DNA of 64,000 bases from Clostridiales bacterium (GCA_015056175.1 SVGT01000004.1:43175-107174); one strand, 5' to 3'; counted from the first letter of the stretch, positions 28,530 to 39,357 are shown. Notes: generated from the sequence alone by a model not told the origin. Program-made: numbers and translations.

Positions 28530-31500
28530 TTATTCAAGGTCGTCGTCGTCGTCCAGCGTGATATCATCCAGATGATCGTCCAGATCCAGGTTGTCCAGGT
28601 CGTCATCCAGAGAGATATCGTCATCCACAAGGTCGATGTCAGTCTGGTCGTCCAGGAGGCTGTCGCCGTCCAGGCCGTGATCCAGATCTTCATCCAGATC
28701 GCGGGTGGGCAGCGCATCGTCCATATCGTCGTCCTCATCGTCCAGTTCGCGGATCTCAATCTCCTGCTTGTCCTCGCCCAGAACCTTGATGTCCAGAGCC
28801 AGGGACTGCAGTTCCTTAATGAGCACCTTGAAGGATTCGGGAACGCCGGGAGTGGGGATGTTGTTGCCCTTGACGATGGCTTCGTAGGTCTTCACGCGGC
28901 CCACCACGTCGTCAGACTTGACGGTGAGGATTTCCTGCAGGGTATTGGCAGCACCGTAGGCTTCCAGTGCCCAAACTTCCATTTCACCGAAGCGCTGACC
29001 GCCGAACTGCGCCTTGCCGCCCAGAGGCTGCTGGGTGACCAGGGAGTAGGGACCGGTGGAGCGGGCGTGCATCTTGTCATCCACCAGATGGTGGAGCTTG
29101 AGGAAGTACATATAACCCACAGTGACGGGGTTTTCGAAGGCGTCGCCGGTGCGGCCATCGTAGAGGATGGTCTTGCCGTCGCCGCGCAGGCCCGCCAGCT
29201 TGAGGCATTCTTCGATATCTTCCTTGGTGGCGCCATCAAACACGGGGGTGGCCACATGCCAGCCCAGCGCACGGGCAGCCATGCCCAGATGCACTTCCAG
29301 CACCTGACCGATGTTCATACGGGAGGGCACGCCAAGGGGGTTCAGCACGATGTCAAGGGGCGTGCCGTCGGGCAGGTAGGGCATGTCTTCCTCGCGCATG
29401 ATGCGGGACACAACGCCCTTGTTGCCGTGGCGGCCTGCCATCTTGTCGCCCACGGAGATCTTACGCTTCTGGGCGATGTACACGCGCACCATTTCGTTCA
29501 CGCCGGGAGAAAGTTCGTCCTTGTTCTCGCGGGTGAAGGTCTTCACGTCCACGATGATGCCGCCTTCGCCGTGAGGCACCTTCAGGGAAGTGTCGCGCAC
29601 TTCGCGGGCCTTTTCGCCGAAGATGGCGCGCAGCAGGCGTTCTTCAGCGGTCAGTTCGGTTTCGCCCTTGGGCGTGACCTTACCCACTAGAATATCGCCG
29701 GAGCGCACTTCCGCGCCAATGCGGATGACGCCGTTTTCGTCCAGATCCTTGATGGCGTCTTCGCTGACGTTGGGAATATCGCGGGTGATTTCTTCCGGGC
29801 CCAGCTTGGTTTCGCGGGCTTCGGATTCATATTCTTCAATATGGATGGAGGTATACTTGTCTTCCTTAACCAGGCGCTCGGAGATGAGCACGGCGTCTTC
29901 GTAGTTGTAGCCTTCCCAGGTCATGAAGCCGATGAGCATGTTGCGGCCCAGGCCGATTTCACCGTTTTCGGTGGAAGGACCGTCAGCCAGCAGATCGCCC
30001 ACTTCAATTTCCTGTCCCAGGCTCACGCGGGGACGCTGGTTAATGCAGGTGCCCTGGTTGGAGCGGGCGAACTTGGTCAGGCGGTAGCTGTGCTTTTCGC
30101 CCAGCTCGTCCTTGATGACCACTTCGTGAGCATCCACAAAGTCCACAACGCCCGCATGCTTGGAGAGCACCACCACGCCGGAGTCATGGGCGGCCTTGTA
30201 TTCCATACCGGTACCCACAATGGGGGCTTCGGGCACGAGAAGCGGCACGGCCTGACGCTGCATGTTGGAGCCCATCAGAGCGCGGTTGGCGTCGTCGTTC
30301 TCCAGGAAGGGGATCATGGCGGTGGCAACGGACACCAGCTGCTTGGGGCTGACGTCCAGATAGTCCACGTCGGAGGCGGGCACTTCGATGATATCTTCGC
30401 GCCAGCGCACGGTGACATGGCTGTTCTTCAGGCAGCCGTCCTCGTTGAGGGGCTCCTTGGCCATACCCACCTTGTAGTTATCTTCTTCATCTGCCGTCAT
30501 GTAGACGATCTTGTCGGTCACCTTGCCGGTTTCCTTATCGATGTAGCGATAGGGAGCCTCGATGAAGCCGTATTCGTTGATACGGGCATAGGTGGCCAGC
30601 GAGCCGATCAGACCGATGTTGGGGCCTTCAGGCGTTTCAATGGGGCAGATACGGGCATAGTGAGAATAGTGCACGTCTCGCACTTCCATGCCGGCGCGGT
30701 CGCGGTTCAGACCGCCAGGGCCCAGTGCGGACAGACGGCGCTTGTGGGTCAGTTCGGCCAGGGGGTTGGGCTGGTCCATGAACTGGCTCAGCTGGGAGGA
30801 GCCGAAGAACTCCTTGATGGCGGCGGTCACGGGACGGATGTTGATCAGTTCGCCGGGCTTTACGTCATTGGCGTCCTGAATGGCCATACGCTCGCGCACC
30901 ACGCGCTCCAGACGGCTCATACCGATGCGCACCTGGTTTTGCAAAAGCTCGCCCACAGAGCGCAGACGGCGGTTGCCCAGATGGTCAATATCGTCGGTCA
31001 CACCCACGCCATAGGGCAGGCCCAGCAGATAGCTGACGGACGCCACAATGTCGTCGATGATGATGTGCTTGGGAACCAGATCATACACATGCTCGCTGAC
31101 CACGCGGAAGAGGTCTTCTTCGGCCACGCCGTCAATCAGCTTGAGCAGAGAGGGCAGATGGACCATTTCCAGGATGCCCGCTTCCTTGGGATCAAAGGGC
31201 AGGTATTCGGCGGCGTCGGCAAAATTGTTGCCAACCACGCGCACCTGCTTGCCTTCGCAGTCCAGTTCAACGATGTTCACACCGGCGTTCTGGATGGCGA
31301 TAGCCTGTTCGCGGGAAATGGTTTCGCCGGCAGACACCATCACTTCACCTGTGCGGGGATCGATGATATCCTGAGCGGCGGTCTGCAGCGCGATACGGGC
31401 GGAAACGCCCAGCTTCTTATTGAACTTATAGCGGCCCACGCGCATCAGATCATAGCGCTTGGGATCAAAGAACAAGCTGCGCAGCAGGGAACGGGCGCCG

Positions 31501-32249
31501 TCCTCCGTGGGAGGCTCGCCGGGCTTCTGGCGCTTGTAGATTTCCAGCAGACCCTGGGTCTGGGACTTGGTACTGTCGCTGCGGCTGATGGTGGTGAGCA
31601 GACGCTCGTCCTCACCCAGAAGATCGGTGATCTCCAGGTCGGTGCCGTAGCCAAGGGCACGCAAAAGCACCGTCACAGGAAGCTTCCTTGCGCGGTCAAT
31701 ACGAACCCAGATCACGTCGTTGGAGTCGGTTTCATATTCCAGCCAGGCGCCGCGGTTGGGGATCACCTGCGCGCTGTAAAGACGCTTGCCGGCCTTATCG
31801 ATCTGGCAATCGTAATACGCGCCGGGCGAACGCACCAGCTGGGATACAATGACGCGCTCCGCGCCGTTGATAATAAAAGTGCCGTGTTCGGTCATCAGGG
31901 GGAATTCACCCATGAAGACGTCACTTTCCTTGATTTCGCCGGTCTCACGGTTCTTAAGACGGACGAATACCTTCAGCGGCGCGGCATAAGTCAGGTCGCG
32001 CTCACGGCAGCGTTCAACACTGTTTTTAGGCGTAGAATCCAGCGAATAATCGACAAACTCCAGCACCAGATTATCGCTGTAATCGGTGATGGGAGATACG
32101 TCGGCCAGCACTTCGCGCAGATCGTCGGTCAGAAAACGCTTGTAGGAATTCTTCTGAACCTCGATCAGGTTCGGCATGTCCAGTACCTCATCGATGCGCG
32201 AGAAGCTCTTGCGCGTACGCAGCTTCCCCATTTGGACCTCGTGCACCAT
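28530..32249 (-). CDS. rpoB: DNA-directed RNA polymerase subunit beta
   Basis: 1239 residues. The rifampicin region reads [20 protein letters not shown] followed by [13 protein letters not shown]; Asp516, His526 and Ser531 (E. coli numbering) are wild type, so target-site rifampicin resistance is not suggested. [12 protein letters not shown] and the C-terminal [24 protein letters not shown] clamp motif (here [20 protein letters not shown]) are intact. ATG 32249 with AAAGGGG 10 bases upstream is chosen; a GTG at 32258 is too close to that site. The last ~75 residues are an Asp-rich tail (34 Asp), absent from most RpoB proteins. Confidence 0.98.
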   Translation of the reverse strand: MVHEVQMGKLRTRKSFSRIDEVLDMPNLIEVQKNSYKRFLTDDLREVLADVSPITDYSDNLVLEFVDYSLDSTPKNSVERCRERDLTYAAPLKVFVRLKNRETGEIKESDVFMGEFPLMTEHGTFIINGAERVIVSQLVRSPGAYYDCQIDKAGKRLYSAQVIPNRGAWLEYETDSNDVIWVRIDRARKLPVTVLLRALGYGTDLEITDLLGEDERLLTTISRSDSTKSQTQGLLEIYKRQKPGEPPTEDGARSLLRSLFFDPKRYDLMRVGRYKFNKKLGVSARIALQTAAQDIIDPRTGEVMVSAGETISREQAIAIQNAGVNIVELDCEGKQVRVVGNNFADAAEYLPFDPKEAGILEMVHLPSLLKLIDGVAEEDLFRVVSEHVYDLVPKHIIIDDIVASVSYLLGLPYGVGVTDDIDHLGNRRLRSVGELLQNQVRIGMSRLERVVRERMAIQDANDVKPGELINIRPVTAAIKEFFGSSQLSQFMDQPNPLAELTHKRRLSALGPGGLNRDRAGMEVRDVHYSHYARICPIETPEGPNIGLIGSLATYARINEYGFIEAPYRYIDKETGKVTDKIVYMTADEEDNYKVGMAKEPLNEDGCLKNSHVTVRWREDIIEVPASDVDYLDVSPKQLVSVATAMIPFLENDDANRALMGSNMQRQAVPLLVPEAPIVGTGMEYKAAHDSGVVVLSKHAGVVDFVDAHEVVIKDELGEKHSYRLTKFARSNQGTCINQRPRVSLGQEIEVGDLLADGPSTENGEIGLGRNMLIGFMTWEGYNYEDAVLISERLVKEDKYTSIHIEEYESEARETKLGPEEITRDIPNVSEDAIKDLDENGVIRIGAEVRSGDILVGKVTPKGETELTAEERLLRAIFGEKAREVRDTSLKVPHGEGGIIVDVKTFTRENKDELSPGVNEMVRVYIAQKRKISVGDKMAGRHGNKGVVSRIMREEDMPYLPDGTPLDIVLNPLGVPSRMNIGQVLEVHLGMAARALGWHVATPVFDGATKEDIEECLKLAGLRGDGKTILYDGRTGDAFENPVTVGYMYFLKLHHLVDDKMHARSTGPYSLVTQQPLGGKAQFGGQRFGEMEVWALEAYGAANTLQEILTVKSDDVVGRVKTYEAIVKGNNIPTPGVPESFKVLIKELQSLALDIKVLGEDKQEIEIRELDDEDDDMDDALPTRDLDEDLDHGLDGDSLLDDQTDIDLVDDDISLDDDLDNLDLDDHLDDITLDDDDDLE

Positions 32250-32366
32250 AAAGATCACACCCCTTTATTCTGCCCGATTCAGTCATTTTGCGCCTTTTTT
32301 GCCAGCTTTTTCCAGTCACCCGGGCGGCATAAAAGTCGCATCATAACGATATCGATGCAATCATAA

Positions 32367-32395
32367 AGTATAGCACAACCTAAAATGCCCGTCAA
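32367..32395 (-). promoter_or_regulatory. sigma-A promoter of rpoBC
   Basis: TTGACG (32390-32395), 17 bases, TATACT (32367-32372). The -35 lies within the inverted repeat that also looks like the recG terminator. The leader is about 110 bases. Confidence 0.8.
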
Positions 32396-32414
32396 GACGT
32401 CTGACGGGCATTTT
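32382..32414 (-). terminator. inverted repeat, probable recG terminator
   Basis: AAAATGCCCGTC and GACGGGCATTTT arms with a 9-base loop; only four T follow, so it may be leaky. 85 bases beyond the recG stop. Confidence 0.65.
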
Positions 32415-32498
32415 ATCTGTTTTTTTGAAATTTATTTACAATTCAGGAAGGATTTTTTGCTTCCGGGGCGTATGCGGCGCATTTTTGCCATATTTTCA

Positions 32499-34508
32499 TC
32501 AATTCATGGCAATTTCGTCCATCACGCGGGCAAAAGCGGCGCGGGCGTTTCGCTTAACCTCATCCCAGGCCTCCTCCATACCCTTTTGCTGCAGTTCCCT
32601 AAGGCACCTGCTGCTTTCCTCCAGCAGTTTGCTGTCGCCGCCCATGGCAAGGCCGGGCATCATACTGTCACCGTGCTGGCGCTTGCCCAGAAAATCGCCG
32701 GGGCCGCGAAGCTCCAGATCCTTGCGGGCAATCACAAAACCATCCCCCGTTTCACACAGCGTCTTGAGCCGCTCGTTGGGCTGTGCCAGCAGGAAGCACC
32801 AGCTCTTTTCCGCACCGCGTCCCACGCGCCCGCGAAGCTGATGCAGCTGGGAAAGGCCAAAGCGCTCGGCGTTTTCGATCACCATGACGGTGGCGGAGGG
32901 CACATTGACGCCCACCTCGATGACGGTGGTCGCAACCAGCACATCCATGTCCCCCGCGGAAAACTTCTTCAGCGTTTCTTCCTTTTCATCCGCCGGCTGC
33001 TCGCCGTAGGTCAGCCCCAGGCGCAGATCGGCAAGCGCGCCCATGGAAAGCTCCGCGTAGGTTTCCTGGGCGCTCTTCACGTCCAGATTCTCGTTTTCGT
33101 GCACCATGGGGCACACGATGTAGGTCTGTCTCCCCTTCTTCGCCTCATCCCGGATAAAGCCGTACAGCCCCTGCCGCTTTTCCTCCGGCACCACGCGAGT
33201 GGTGACCGGCGTGCGGCCGGGCGGCAGTTGATCGATGACGGAAATATCCAGATCGCCGTACAGAACCAGCGCCAGCGTGCGCGGGATGGGCGTTGCGGAC
33301 ATGACCAGCGCATTGGGCGTCTGCTTCCCCTTATTGGAAAGCATTTTTCTTTGATGGACGCCGAAGCGGTGCTGCTCGTCGGTGATCACCAGGCCCAGAT
33401 CCGCGTACTCCACGCCCTCGGACAGGAGCGCATGCGTGCCGATGACCACCTGCCAGCTGCCCGTCCGGATGCTTTCCAGCGCTTCCCGGCGCTCTTTTGT
33501 CTTCATCCCGCTGAGCAATAGCCCGCACCGGATGCCAAGCGGCTCCAGCATTTTCCTTGCGCTTTCCAGATGCTGCCGGGCCAGAATTTCCGTCGGCGCC
33601 ATCAGGGCGCTCTGGTATCCGCTCTTGCATGCGCAGTACATGGCGCCAAAGGCCACAGCCGTTTTGCCGCAGCCCACGTCACCCTGCACGATGCGCCCCA
33701 TGGCGGCGTCCTTGGTAAGATCTTCTGCGATATCCACCAGCACCCTCCTCTGCGCACCGGTCGGCGCAAAGGGCAGCGAATTCCAGAACGCATCCGGCGT
33801 GTCCTGTGCAAACTGCATTTTGACGCCGTTTGTCCTTTCGCCTCTGAGCAGCAGCGACGCCGTCTGATAAAACAGCGCCTCTTCAAAAGCGATGCGGCGC
33901 AGCGCAATGGACAGGTTCTCCTTGGTTTCCGGGAAATGCGCCTGACGGAGCGCAAAATTCCTTTCACACAGCCCGTAGCGAAGCCGCACGTCCCGGGGCA
34001 GCGTTTCCGGGCAGCAGCTTTCCAGCTGCTCCAAGCCCTGACGGATAATATCCCGCATGGTTTTGCCGGGAATGGCGCTCACTGCGCGGTACACAGGCAC
34101 AATGCCCCGTTCCGTCACCCGGGCAGGACAATACATGCGCGTTTTGCCCGCTTTATCCCGATCGACGCGGCCATAGAACACTACCTGATCGTTTTCGTGG
34201 ATCTGGTTGGGCACCCAGGGCTGGTTGAAAAATACCACATTCAAACTGCCCCTGGGCACACTGTCATCCCGGATGCGCACCGTAACGCTGCTGCGTCCCT
34301 TGAAACGGGCCAGCTTGGGGCTGTTGATCACATACCCCTCCACACAGCACACTTCGCCGGGAACCAATTGGGCAATGGGCGTTGACACGGTGGTATCCTG
34401 ATAGGAGGAGGGCAGCATGAGCAAAAGATCCTGCAGCGTATGGACGCCCGCCTTGTTCAGCGCTTCCACCCGGGCCTTGCCAAGCCCCTTCAGTTCTTCA
34501 AGACGCAT
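32499..34508 (-). CDS. recG: ATP-dependent DNA helicase RecG
   Basis: 669 residues, standard size. RecG reverses stalled replication forks. There is an N-terminal wedge/OB domain (about residues 1-230), then Walker A GDVGCGKT (usually GDVGSGKT), DEQHRFGV as motif II, MSATPIPRTLAL as motif III and QLRGRVGRG as motif VI. ATG 34508 begins MRLEELKGLGKAR, matching the helix-hairpin-helix start of the family, with GGAGG 10 bases upstream. It follows yloU-fakA as in B. subtilis. Confidence 0.97.
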   Translation of the reverse strand: MRLEELKGLGKARVEALNKAGVHTLQDLLLMLPSSYQDTTVSTPIAQLVPGEVCCVEGYVINSPKLARFKGRSSVTVRIRDDSVPRGSLNVVFFNQPWVPNQIHENDQVVFYGRVDRDKAGKTRMYCPARVTERGIVPVYRAVSAIPGKTMRDIIRQGLEQLESCCPETLPRDVRLRYGLCERNFALRQAHFPETKENLSIALRRIAFEEALFYQTASLLLRGERTNGVKMQFAQDTPDAFWNSLPFAPTGAQRRVLVDIAEDLTKDAAMGRIVQGDVGCGKTAVAFGAMYCACKSGYQSALMAPTEILARQHLESARKMLEPLGIRCGLLLSGMKTKERREALESIRTGSWQVVIGTHALLSEGVEYADLGLVITDEQHRFGVHQRKMLSNKGKQTPNALVMSATPIPRTLALVLYGDLDISVIDQLPPGRTPVTTRVVPEEKRQGLYGFIRDEAKKGRQTYIVCPMVHENENLDVKSAQETYAELSMGALADLRLGLTYGEQPADEKEETLKKFSAGDMDVLVATTVIEVGVNVPSATVMVIENAERFGLSQLHQLRGRVGRGAEKSWCFLLAQPNERLKTLCETGDGFVIARKDLELRGPGDFLGKRQHGDSMMPGLAMGGDSKLLEESSRCLRELQQKGMEEAWDEVKRNARAAFARVMDEIAMN

Positions 34509-34530
34509 GCTTTCCCTGCCTCCTTCCGTC

Positions 34531-34565
34531 AAAAAAGGACGCGGATGCATTCGCCCACGTCCTTT
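34531..34565 (-). terminator. terminator between fakA and recG
   Basis: AAAGGACG / CGTCCTTT arms with a partly paired loop and six T on the minus strand, directly after fakA; recG is probably transcribed by read-through or from an unseen promoter. Confidence 0.7.
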
Positions 34566-34582
34566 CCTATTACTTTGCTTGT

Positions 34583-36226
34583 TTATTCCACCGCGATCAG
34601 GTAGTAGTACAAAGGCTGACCGCCCCTGTGCACGTCCACGTCGCAATCGGGGAACATATCGGCAATCTCTTCGCCCAGAGCCTGCGCATCCTCTTCGGTG
34701 GTTTCGTCACCGTAGTAGAGGGTGATCAGCGCATCGTCCTCGGTGACGATATCCTTCACCAGAGACATGGCCACTTCATGGATGCTGTCGGACTTGAAGG
34801 TCACCTTGCCGTTGTGCAGACCGATGATATCGCCTTCGTTGATGTGCATGTCCTCAAAATCGGTATCACGCACAGCGTAGGTGATGGTGCCGGTACGCAC
34901 GCGCTGGGCAGCCTCGTCCATCATGGCGGCATTTTCCTCGGCGTCCGCATCGGGATTGAAAGCGACAGCCGCGGCGATGCCCATAGCCACGTTCTTGGTG
35001 GGGATCACCTTGACGGTGTTCTTGCAGATCTCGGCGGCCTGCTGCGCAGCCAGGATCACGTTGCCGTTGTTGGGGAACACGAACACCACTTCGGCGTTCA
35101 CGCTGTCAATGGCCTTCTGCAGATCCTCGATGGAGGGGTTCATGGTCTGACCGCCTTCCACCACCGCATCCACCTGCAGATCGCGGAAGATGCCGGAGAA
35201 GCCGTCGCCCAGCGACACGCTCACCATGCCGTAGGGCTTGGGAGGCTGCTTCTGCTCCTGTTCTTCCTTCTTGCGGATGTTTTCGCGGCGCTGCTCCACC
35301 ATGTTTTCGATCTTCAGGTTCACAAGCTCGCCCAGTTCCAAGCCGTACTGCAGCGCCTTGCCGGGATCGTTGGTGTGCACATGGACCTTGATCAGTTCCA
35401 GATCGCCCACCACCAGCACGCAGTCGCCGATACGGTTGAGGCGGCGGCGGAAGAAGTCCACGTCGTCCTCCTTCACATCGTCCTTGATGTACTGGATGAG
35501 GAACTCGGTGCAGTAGGCGAACTTGATTTCCTCCATGCTGTCGTGGTCGTCCACAAACTGCACTTCGGTTTCTTCGCCGGTCGTTTCTACAGCGTCAATG
35601 GTTTCGCCGCGGAGCACGGCGGCATAGCCGTTGTAGATCATCATCAGACCGCGTCCGCCCGCGTCCACAACGCCGGCCTGCTTGAGCACAGGCAGCATTT
35701 CGGGGGTACGGTTGAGGATGGCTTCGCCGCTCTTGAGGATGGTATCAAAGAGCGCGTCAAAGTCATCGGGAGCTGCTTCCGCCTGACGGACGGCGTCCTC
35801 CGCCATCACGCGGGCCACCGTCAGAATGGTGCCCTCCTTGGGCTTCATGACGGCCTTGTAGGCAGTATCGGCGCCGCTCTTCATGGCGGCGGCAAACTGC
35901 ACGGGCGTGATCTTGTCCACACCTTCCAGGGCCTTTGCAAAGCCGCGGTAGATCTGGCTGGTAATCACGCCGCTGTTGCCGCGTGCGCCGCGCAGGGCGC
36001 CCTTGGCAAGGGCTGCAGCCGCTTCGCCGGCGCTCTGGAATTCCTTCTGGTTTACTTCCCGGGTCGCGCTCATCATGGTCAGGGACATGTTGGTGCCCGT
36101 ATCGCCGTCCGGCACGGGGAACACGTTCAGCGCATCCACTACCTCACGGTTTTTCTCCAAGAGGGCAGCGCCCGCGATGACCATCTCACGCAGAAGCAGG
36201 CCATCGATAAATTTCGTCTGGATCAA
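34583..36226 (-). CDS. fakA: fatty acid kinase FakA (YloV), DAK2-domain protein
   Basis: 547 residues. FakA phosphorylates fatty acids held by FakB proteins, feeding phospholipid synthesis through PlsX/PlsY. The N-terminal DhaK-L-like domain carries NVFPVPDGDTGTNMSLTM (Mg-ATP site), followed by KGALRGARGNSGVITSQIYR and DAGGRGLM. The C-terminal half has DegV-like repeats (SVSLGDGFSGIF, VFPNNGNVILAAQQA). Start is TTG at 36226, with GGAGG 8 bases upstream. PlsY is encoded at 54.3 kb in this window; no fakB is seen. Confidence 0.94.
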   Translation of the reverse strand: MIQTKFIDGLLLREMVIAGAALLEKNREVVDALNVFPVPDGDTGTNMSLTMMSATREVNQKEFQSAGEAAAALAKGALRGARGNSGVITSQIYRGFAKALEGVDKITPVQFAAAMKSGADTAYKAVMKPKEGTILTVARVMAEDAVRQAEAAPDDFDALFDTILKSGEAILNRTPEMLPVLKQAGVVDAGGRGLMMIYNGYAAVLRGETIDAVETTGEETEVQFVDDHDSMEEIKFAYCTEFLIQYIKDDVKEDDVDFFRRRLNRIGDCVLVVGDLELIKVHVHTNDPGKALQYGLELGELVNLKIENMVEQRRENIRKKEEQEQKQPPKPYGMVSVSLGDGFSGIFRDLQVDAVVEGGQTMNPSIEDLQKAIDSVNAEVVFVFPNNGNVILAAQQAAEICKNTVKVIPTKNVAMGIAAAVAFNPDADAEENAAMMDEAAQRVRTGTITYAVRDTDFEDMHINEGDIIGLHNGKVTFKSDSIHEVAMSLVKDIVTEDDALITLYYGDETTEEDAQALGEEIADMFPDCDVDVHRGGQPLYYYLIAVE

Positions 36227-36250
36227 CGTCGTCTCCTCCGTTCATTGGCG

Positions 36251-36601
36251 TCAGATACGGATACCTTCCACCGAGATGTTGACGCGGCGCACCTTGACGC
36301 CGGTCATGCTTTCCAGCTTGTACTTGACCTGTTCCACGATGGTCTTGCACACCTCGGCAACGGAAATGCCGTATTCCACCACGATGAAGAGATCAACGTC
36401 CAGTTGATCTTCCACCATGCGGACCTGCACACCCTTGCTCAGATTTTCGCGGCCAAGCCACTCCACCAGGCCGTCCTTGGCCCGCTTGGAGGACATGGCA
36501 ACGATGCCGTAGCATTCCAGTGCCGCATAGCCAACGACCTTGAGCAGCACATCCTCGCTGATATAGATAGTACCAATGTCATTCTTGACTTTGCATTCCA
36601 T
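36251..36601 (-). CDS. yloU: Asp23/Gls24-family protein YloU
   Basis: 116 residues of the Asp23 (DUF322) family: an opening GTIYISEDVLLKVVGYAALE, then GVQVRMVEDQLDVDLFIVVEYG, VCKTIVEQVKYKLESMTGVKV and VRRVNISVEGI. Members are cell-envelope associated and stress-linked in some Firmicutes. The pairing with fakA is conserved from Bacilli to Clostridia; the reason is not known. AAAGGAGG is 7 bases upstream. First gene of the yloU-fakA(-recG) unit. Confidence 0.94.
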   Translation of the reverse strand: MECKVKNDIGTIYISEDVLLKVVGYAALECYGIVAMSSKRAKDGLVEWLGRENLSKGVQVRMVEDQLDVDLFIVVEYGISVAEVCKTIVEQVKYKLESMTGVKVRRVNISVEGIRI

Positions 36602-36659
36602 GACAATGAACCTCCTTTGGGTTCTTCTCCGTGCGCGGATACACGCAGGGATATATCAT

Positions 36660-36688
36660 AGTATACAGGAAAATTGCAAATGTTGCAA
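36660..36688 (-). promoter_or_regulatory. sigma-A promoter of yloU-fakA
   Basis: TTGCAA (36683-36688), 17 bases, TATACT (36660-36665), about 59 bases before the yloU start. Confidence 0.75.
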
Positions 36689-36742
36689 GCCCCCAATGGG
36701 AAGCCTCACATTCGTGCCGTAATTTTGCGGCCCGTTTCCCCG

Positions 36743-39169
36743 TTACCGGATGCGCCAGATACGGTCGTTGTATTCCCAGATGGTGCGGTCGGAGGAGAAG
36801 AAGCCGGAGGCTGCGGTATTGCTGATGGCCATCTTCACCCATTTTTCCTGATCACGGTAATCCTGCTCGGTGCGGCGCTGAGCCATGGAGTAGGAACCGA
36901 AATCCTTGAGCACAAAGTAGGGATCGCTAAAGAGCAGGTTGTGGTAGATATCCTGCAGCGCAGCAGGGTTTTCGGGCATCAATGTGCCGTCAATGATCTG
37001 GGTCAGGGCGCGGCGGAGTTCCGCATTGGTTTCATACACATGCATGGGAGAATAGCCGCCCGTCTGCTGCAGATCCCGCACCGTATCCGTGCGCATGCCG
37101 AAAATGTAGATATTGTCCGGGCCCACCGCGTTGTGGATCTCGATATTGGCGCCGTCCATGGTACCGATGGTCAGCGCGCCGTTCATCATGAACTTCATAT
37201 TGCCCGTGCCGGAGGCTTCCTTGCCGGCGGTGGACAATTGTTCGCTCAGATCCGCGGCGGGGATCAGCGCCTCGGCGCCGGACACGTCGTAATTCTCCAG
37301 GAACACCACCTTGAGCATTTTCTTTGCCCGGGGAGAGCGGTCAATGAGGCGGGAGATGGCCAGGATCAGGCGGATGATCTGCTTGGCCATGTAATAGGCA
37401 GGGCTTGCCTTGGCGCCAAAGATAAACACGCGGGGCTGCATGGTAAAGTTGGGATCGTCCATGATGCGGTTGTAGAGCACCAGGATATGCAGGGCGTTGA
37501 GCAGCTGGCGCTTGTATTCATGCAGACGCTTGGCCTGCACGTCAAACATAAAGTCCGGATCCACCCGCATGCCCTGGCGTTTGAAGAGCACGTCGCTGAA
37601 ATAGGCTTTATTCTGCCGCTTTACTTCCGCAAAGGCGGCGCGGAAGGCAGCATCGTCCCGATAGGGCAGCAGCGCCTTGAGTTCCTCCGGCTCACGCACC
37701 CACTGATCGCCGATGGCATCGCAGATCAGGTCAGTCAGCTGCGGATTGCAGCTCATCAGCCAGCGGCGGTGGGTAATGCCGTTGGTAATGGCGGAGAATT
37801 TTTCAGGCATCACCTGATAATAATCGTGGAAGGTATCCTTTTTGAGGATCTCGCCGTGCAGCTGGCTTACGCCGTTGACGGAGTAGCTCATGGCCACACA
37901 CAAATTGGCCATGTGCACCATGCCGTAGGCGATGACAGCCTGGCGGGCGATGCGGGGATCGCTGCCGTTCTGATATTTCTCGGCAAGATCGGCGCACACG
38001 CGGCGGTTGATCTCCTGCAAAATCATGTAGATGCGGGGCACCAGGTTCTGCATCATCTGCTCAGGCCACTTTTCCAGCGCCTCGCTCATGACGGTGTGGT
38101 TGGTGTAGGCGATGGTGCGCTGTACAATCCAGCTGGCCTCGTCCCAGCCAAGGCCCTCTTCGTCGATGAGCAGACGCATCAGTTCGGGGATGGCAAGGCC
38201 GGGATGGGTATCGTTGATATGGATGGTCATCTTTTCGGGCAGCAGATGGAACTGGTTGCCAAAGCGGCGCTTGAAATCCTTCAGCGCATACTGCAGCGTG
38301 GCGCTGGTGAAGAAGTAGTGCTGCTTGAGGCGCAGTTCCTTGCCCTCGTAATGGTTGTCTTCGGGATAGAGCACCTTGCTGATCACGGCAGCCAGCTCCT
38401 GCTCCTGCATGGCCTTCATGTATTCGCCGCTGTTGAAGGACTTGAAATCCAGCGTCTTGGGAGAACGGGCGCGCCACATGCGCAGGCTGTTGACCGTTTC
38501 GCAGTCGTAACCGGCAACGGGCATATCGTAGGGTACGGCTTCCACGGTACGGTAATCGTGATGGATGAACTTCATCCTGCCGTCCTCATGCCTTTCCTCC
38601 ACCCAGCCGCCAAAGTGCACTTCGCAGGTATCCTCGGGGGCGGGCACTTCCCACACATTGCCGTTTTCCAGCCAGTTATCCGGCATCTCCACCTGCTGGC
38701 CTTCGATCAGGCGCTGACGGAAAAGGCCGTACTCGTAGCGGATGGTGCAGCCCACCGCCGGCATGGACAGGGAAGAAAGGCTGTCCAGGAAGCAGGCGGC
38801 AAGACGGCCCAGACCGCCGTTGCCAAGGCCGGGTTCCGGCTCTTCCCACAGCACCTTTTTGATATCCAGACCCAGTTCCTCCAGCGCCTCGCGGTAGGCA
38901 GAGGAGCTGCACAGATTGAGCATATTGCAATAGGCGCTGCGGCCCGTGAGGAATTCCACAGACAGGTAATACAGGCGCTTGCCCTGATAGTTTTTGTCCT
39001 GCTCGCGGTAAGCCACCCATTTTTGCATGATTTGGTCGCGCACCGTGGAGGCCACGGCATAATAGATCTGCTGCTGGGTAGCATCCGCCAGCGTACGGCC
39101 GTTGTAGCGCTGCAATTTACCCAGAATGGATGTCTTGATGGATTCTTTATCGAACTTCGTAGTCGGCAT
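36743..39169 (-). CDS. glgP: glycogen/starch/maltodextrin phosphorylase
   Basis: 808 residues, GT35. It releases glucose 1-phosphate from alpha-glucans using pyridoxal phosphate. The PLP site EASGTGNMKFMMNGALTIGT (Lys in the GNMK motif) and PGLGNGGLGRLAACFLDSL, FIFGAKASPAYYMAKQI and DVQAKRLHEYKRQLLN are intact. ATG 39169 is chosen because GGAGG is 5 bases upstream and because the extra residues of the longer open frame cover the promoter. No other glycogen genes are adjacent. The antisense strand is open across most of the gene, as expected for this codon use. Confidence 0.96.
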   Translation of the reverse strand: MPTTKFDKESIKTSILGKLQRYNGRTLADATQQQIYYAVASTVRDQIMQKWVAYREQDKNYQGKRLYYLSVEFLTGRSAYCNMLNLCSSSAYREALEELGLDIKKVLWEEPEPGLGNGGLGRLAACFLDSLSSLSMPAVGCTIRYEYGLFRQRLIEGQQVEMPDNWLENGNVWEVPAPEDTCEVHFGGWVEERHEDGRMKFIHHDYRTVEAVPYDMPVAGYDCETVNSLRMWRARSPKTLDFKSFNSGEYMKAMQEQELAAVISKVLYPEDNHYEGKELRLKQHYFFTSATLQYALKDFKRRFGNQFHLLPEKMTIHINDTHPGLAIPELMRLLIDEEGLGWDEASWIVQRTIAYTNHTVMSEALEKWPEQMMQNLVPRIYMILQEINRRVCADLAEKYQNGSDPRIARQAVIAYGMVHMANLCVAMSYSVNGVSQLHGEILKKDTFHDYYQVMPEKFSAITNGITHRRWLMSCNPQLTDLICDAIGDQWVREPEELKALLPYRDDAAFRAAFAEVKRQNKAYFSDVLFKRQGMRVDPDFMFDVQAKRLHEYKRQLLNALHILVLYNRIMDDPNFTMQPRVFIFGAKASPAYYMAKQIIRLILAISRLIDRSPRAKKMLKVVFLENYDVSGAEALIPAADLSEQLSTAGKEASGTGNMKFMMNGALTIGTMDGANIEIHNAVGPDNIYIFGMRTDTVRDLQQTGGYSPMHVYETNAELRRALTQIIDGTLMPENPAALQDIYHNLLFSDPYFVLKDFGSYSMAQRRTEQDYRDQEKWVKMAISNTAASGFFSSDRTIWEYNDRIWRIR

Positions 39170-39241
39170 AGAGACCTCCGAAATATGATTCCTTGTATTA
39201 AGACGCGCCGGGCAGGCGGTCTTCTGTGCATAATCGTCTAT

Positions 39242-39270
39242 ATTATACGCCATTTCCGGCAAATTGTAAA
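39242..39270 (-). promoter_or_regulatory. sigma-A promoter of glgP
   Basis: TTTACA (39265-39270), 17 bases, TATAAT (39242-39247), followed by a leader of about 65 bases. Confidence 0.85.
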
Positions 39271-39328
39271 CCTTTGTCCGCAAGGCGCGGCCCTCTGCCT
39301 CTCCCGGACAGTTTTTTTGCTTCAGCCC

Positions 39329-39357
39329 TTGCGCAAATCGGCAAAACCCGATATGAT
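39329..39357 (+). promoter_or_regulatory. sigma-A promoter of the SDR gene
   Basis: TTGCGC (39329-39334), 17 bases, TATGAT (39352-39357), divergent from glgP. Confidence 0.65.

Noticed and set aside
25318..28575. 1085-residue plus-strand frame antisense to rpoC, and a similar one antisense to rpoB (29841-32366)
   Set aside because: Same codon-use artefact; rpoB and rpoC are certain.
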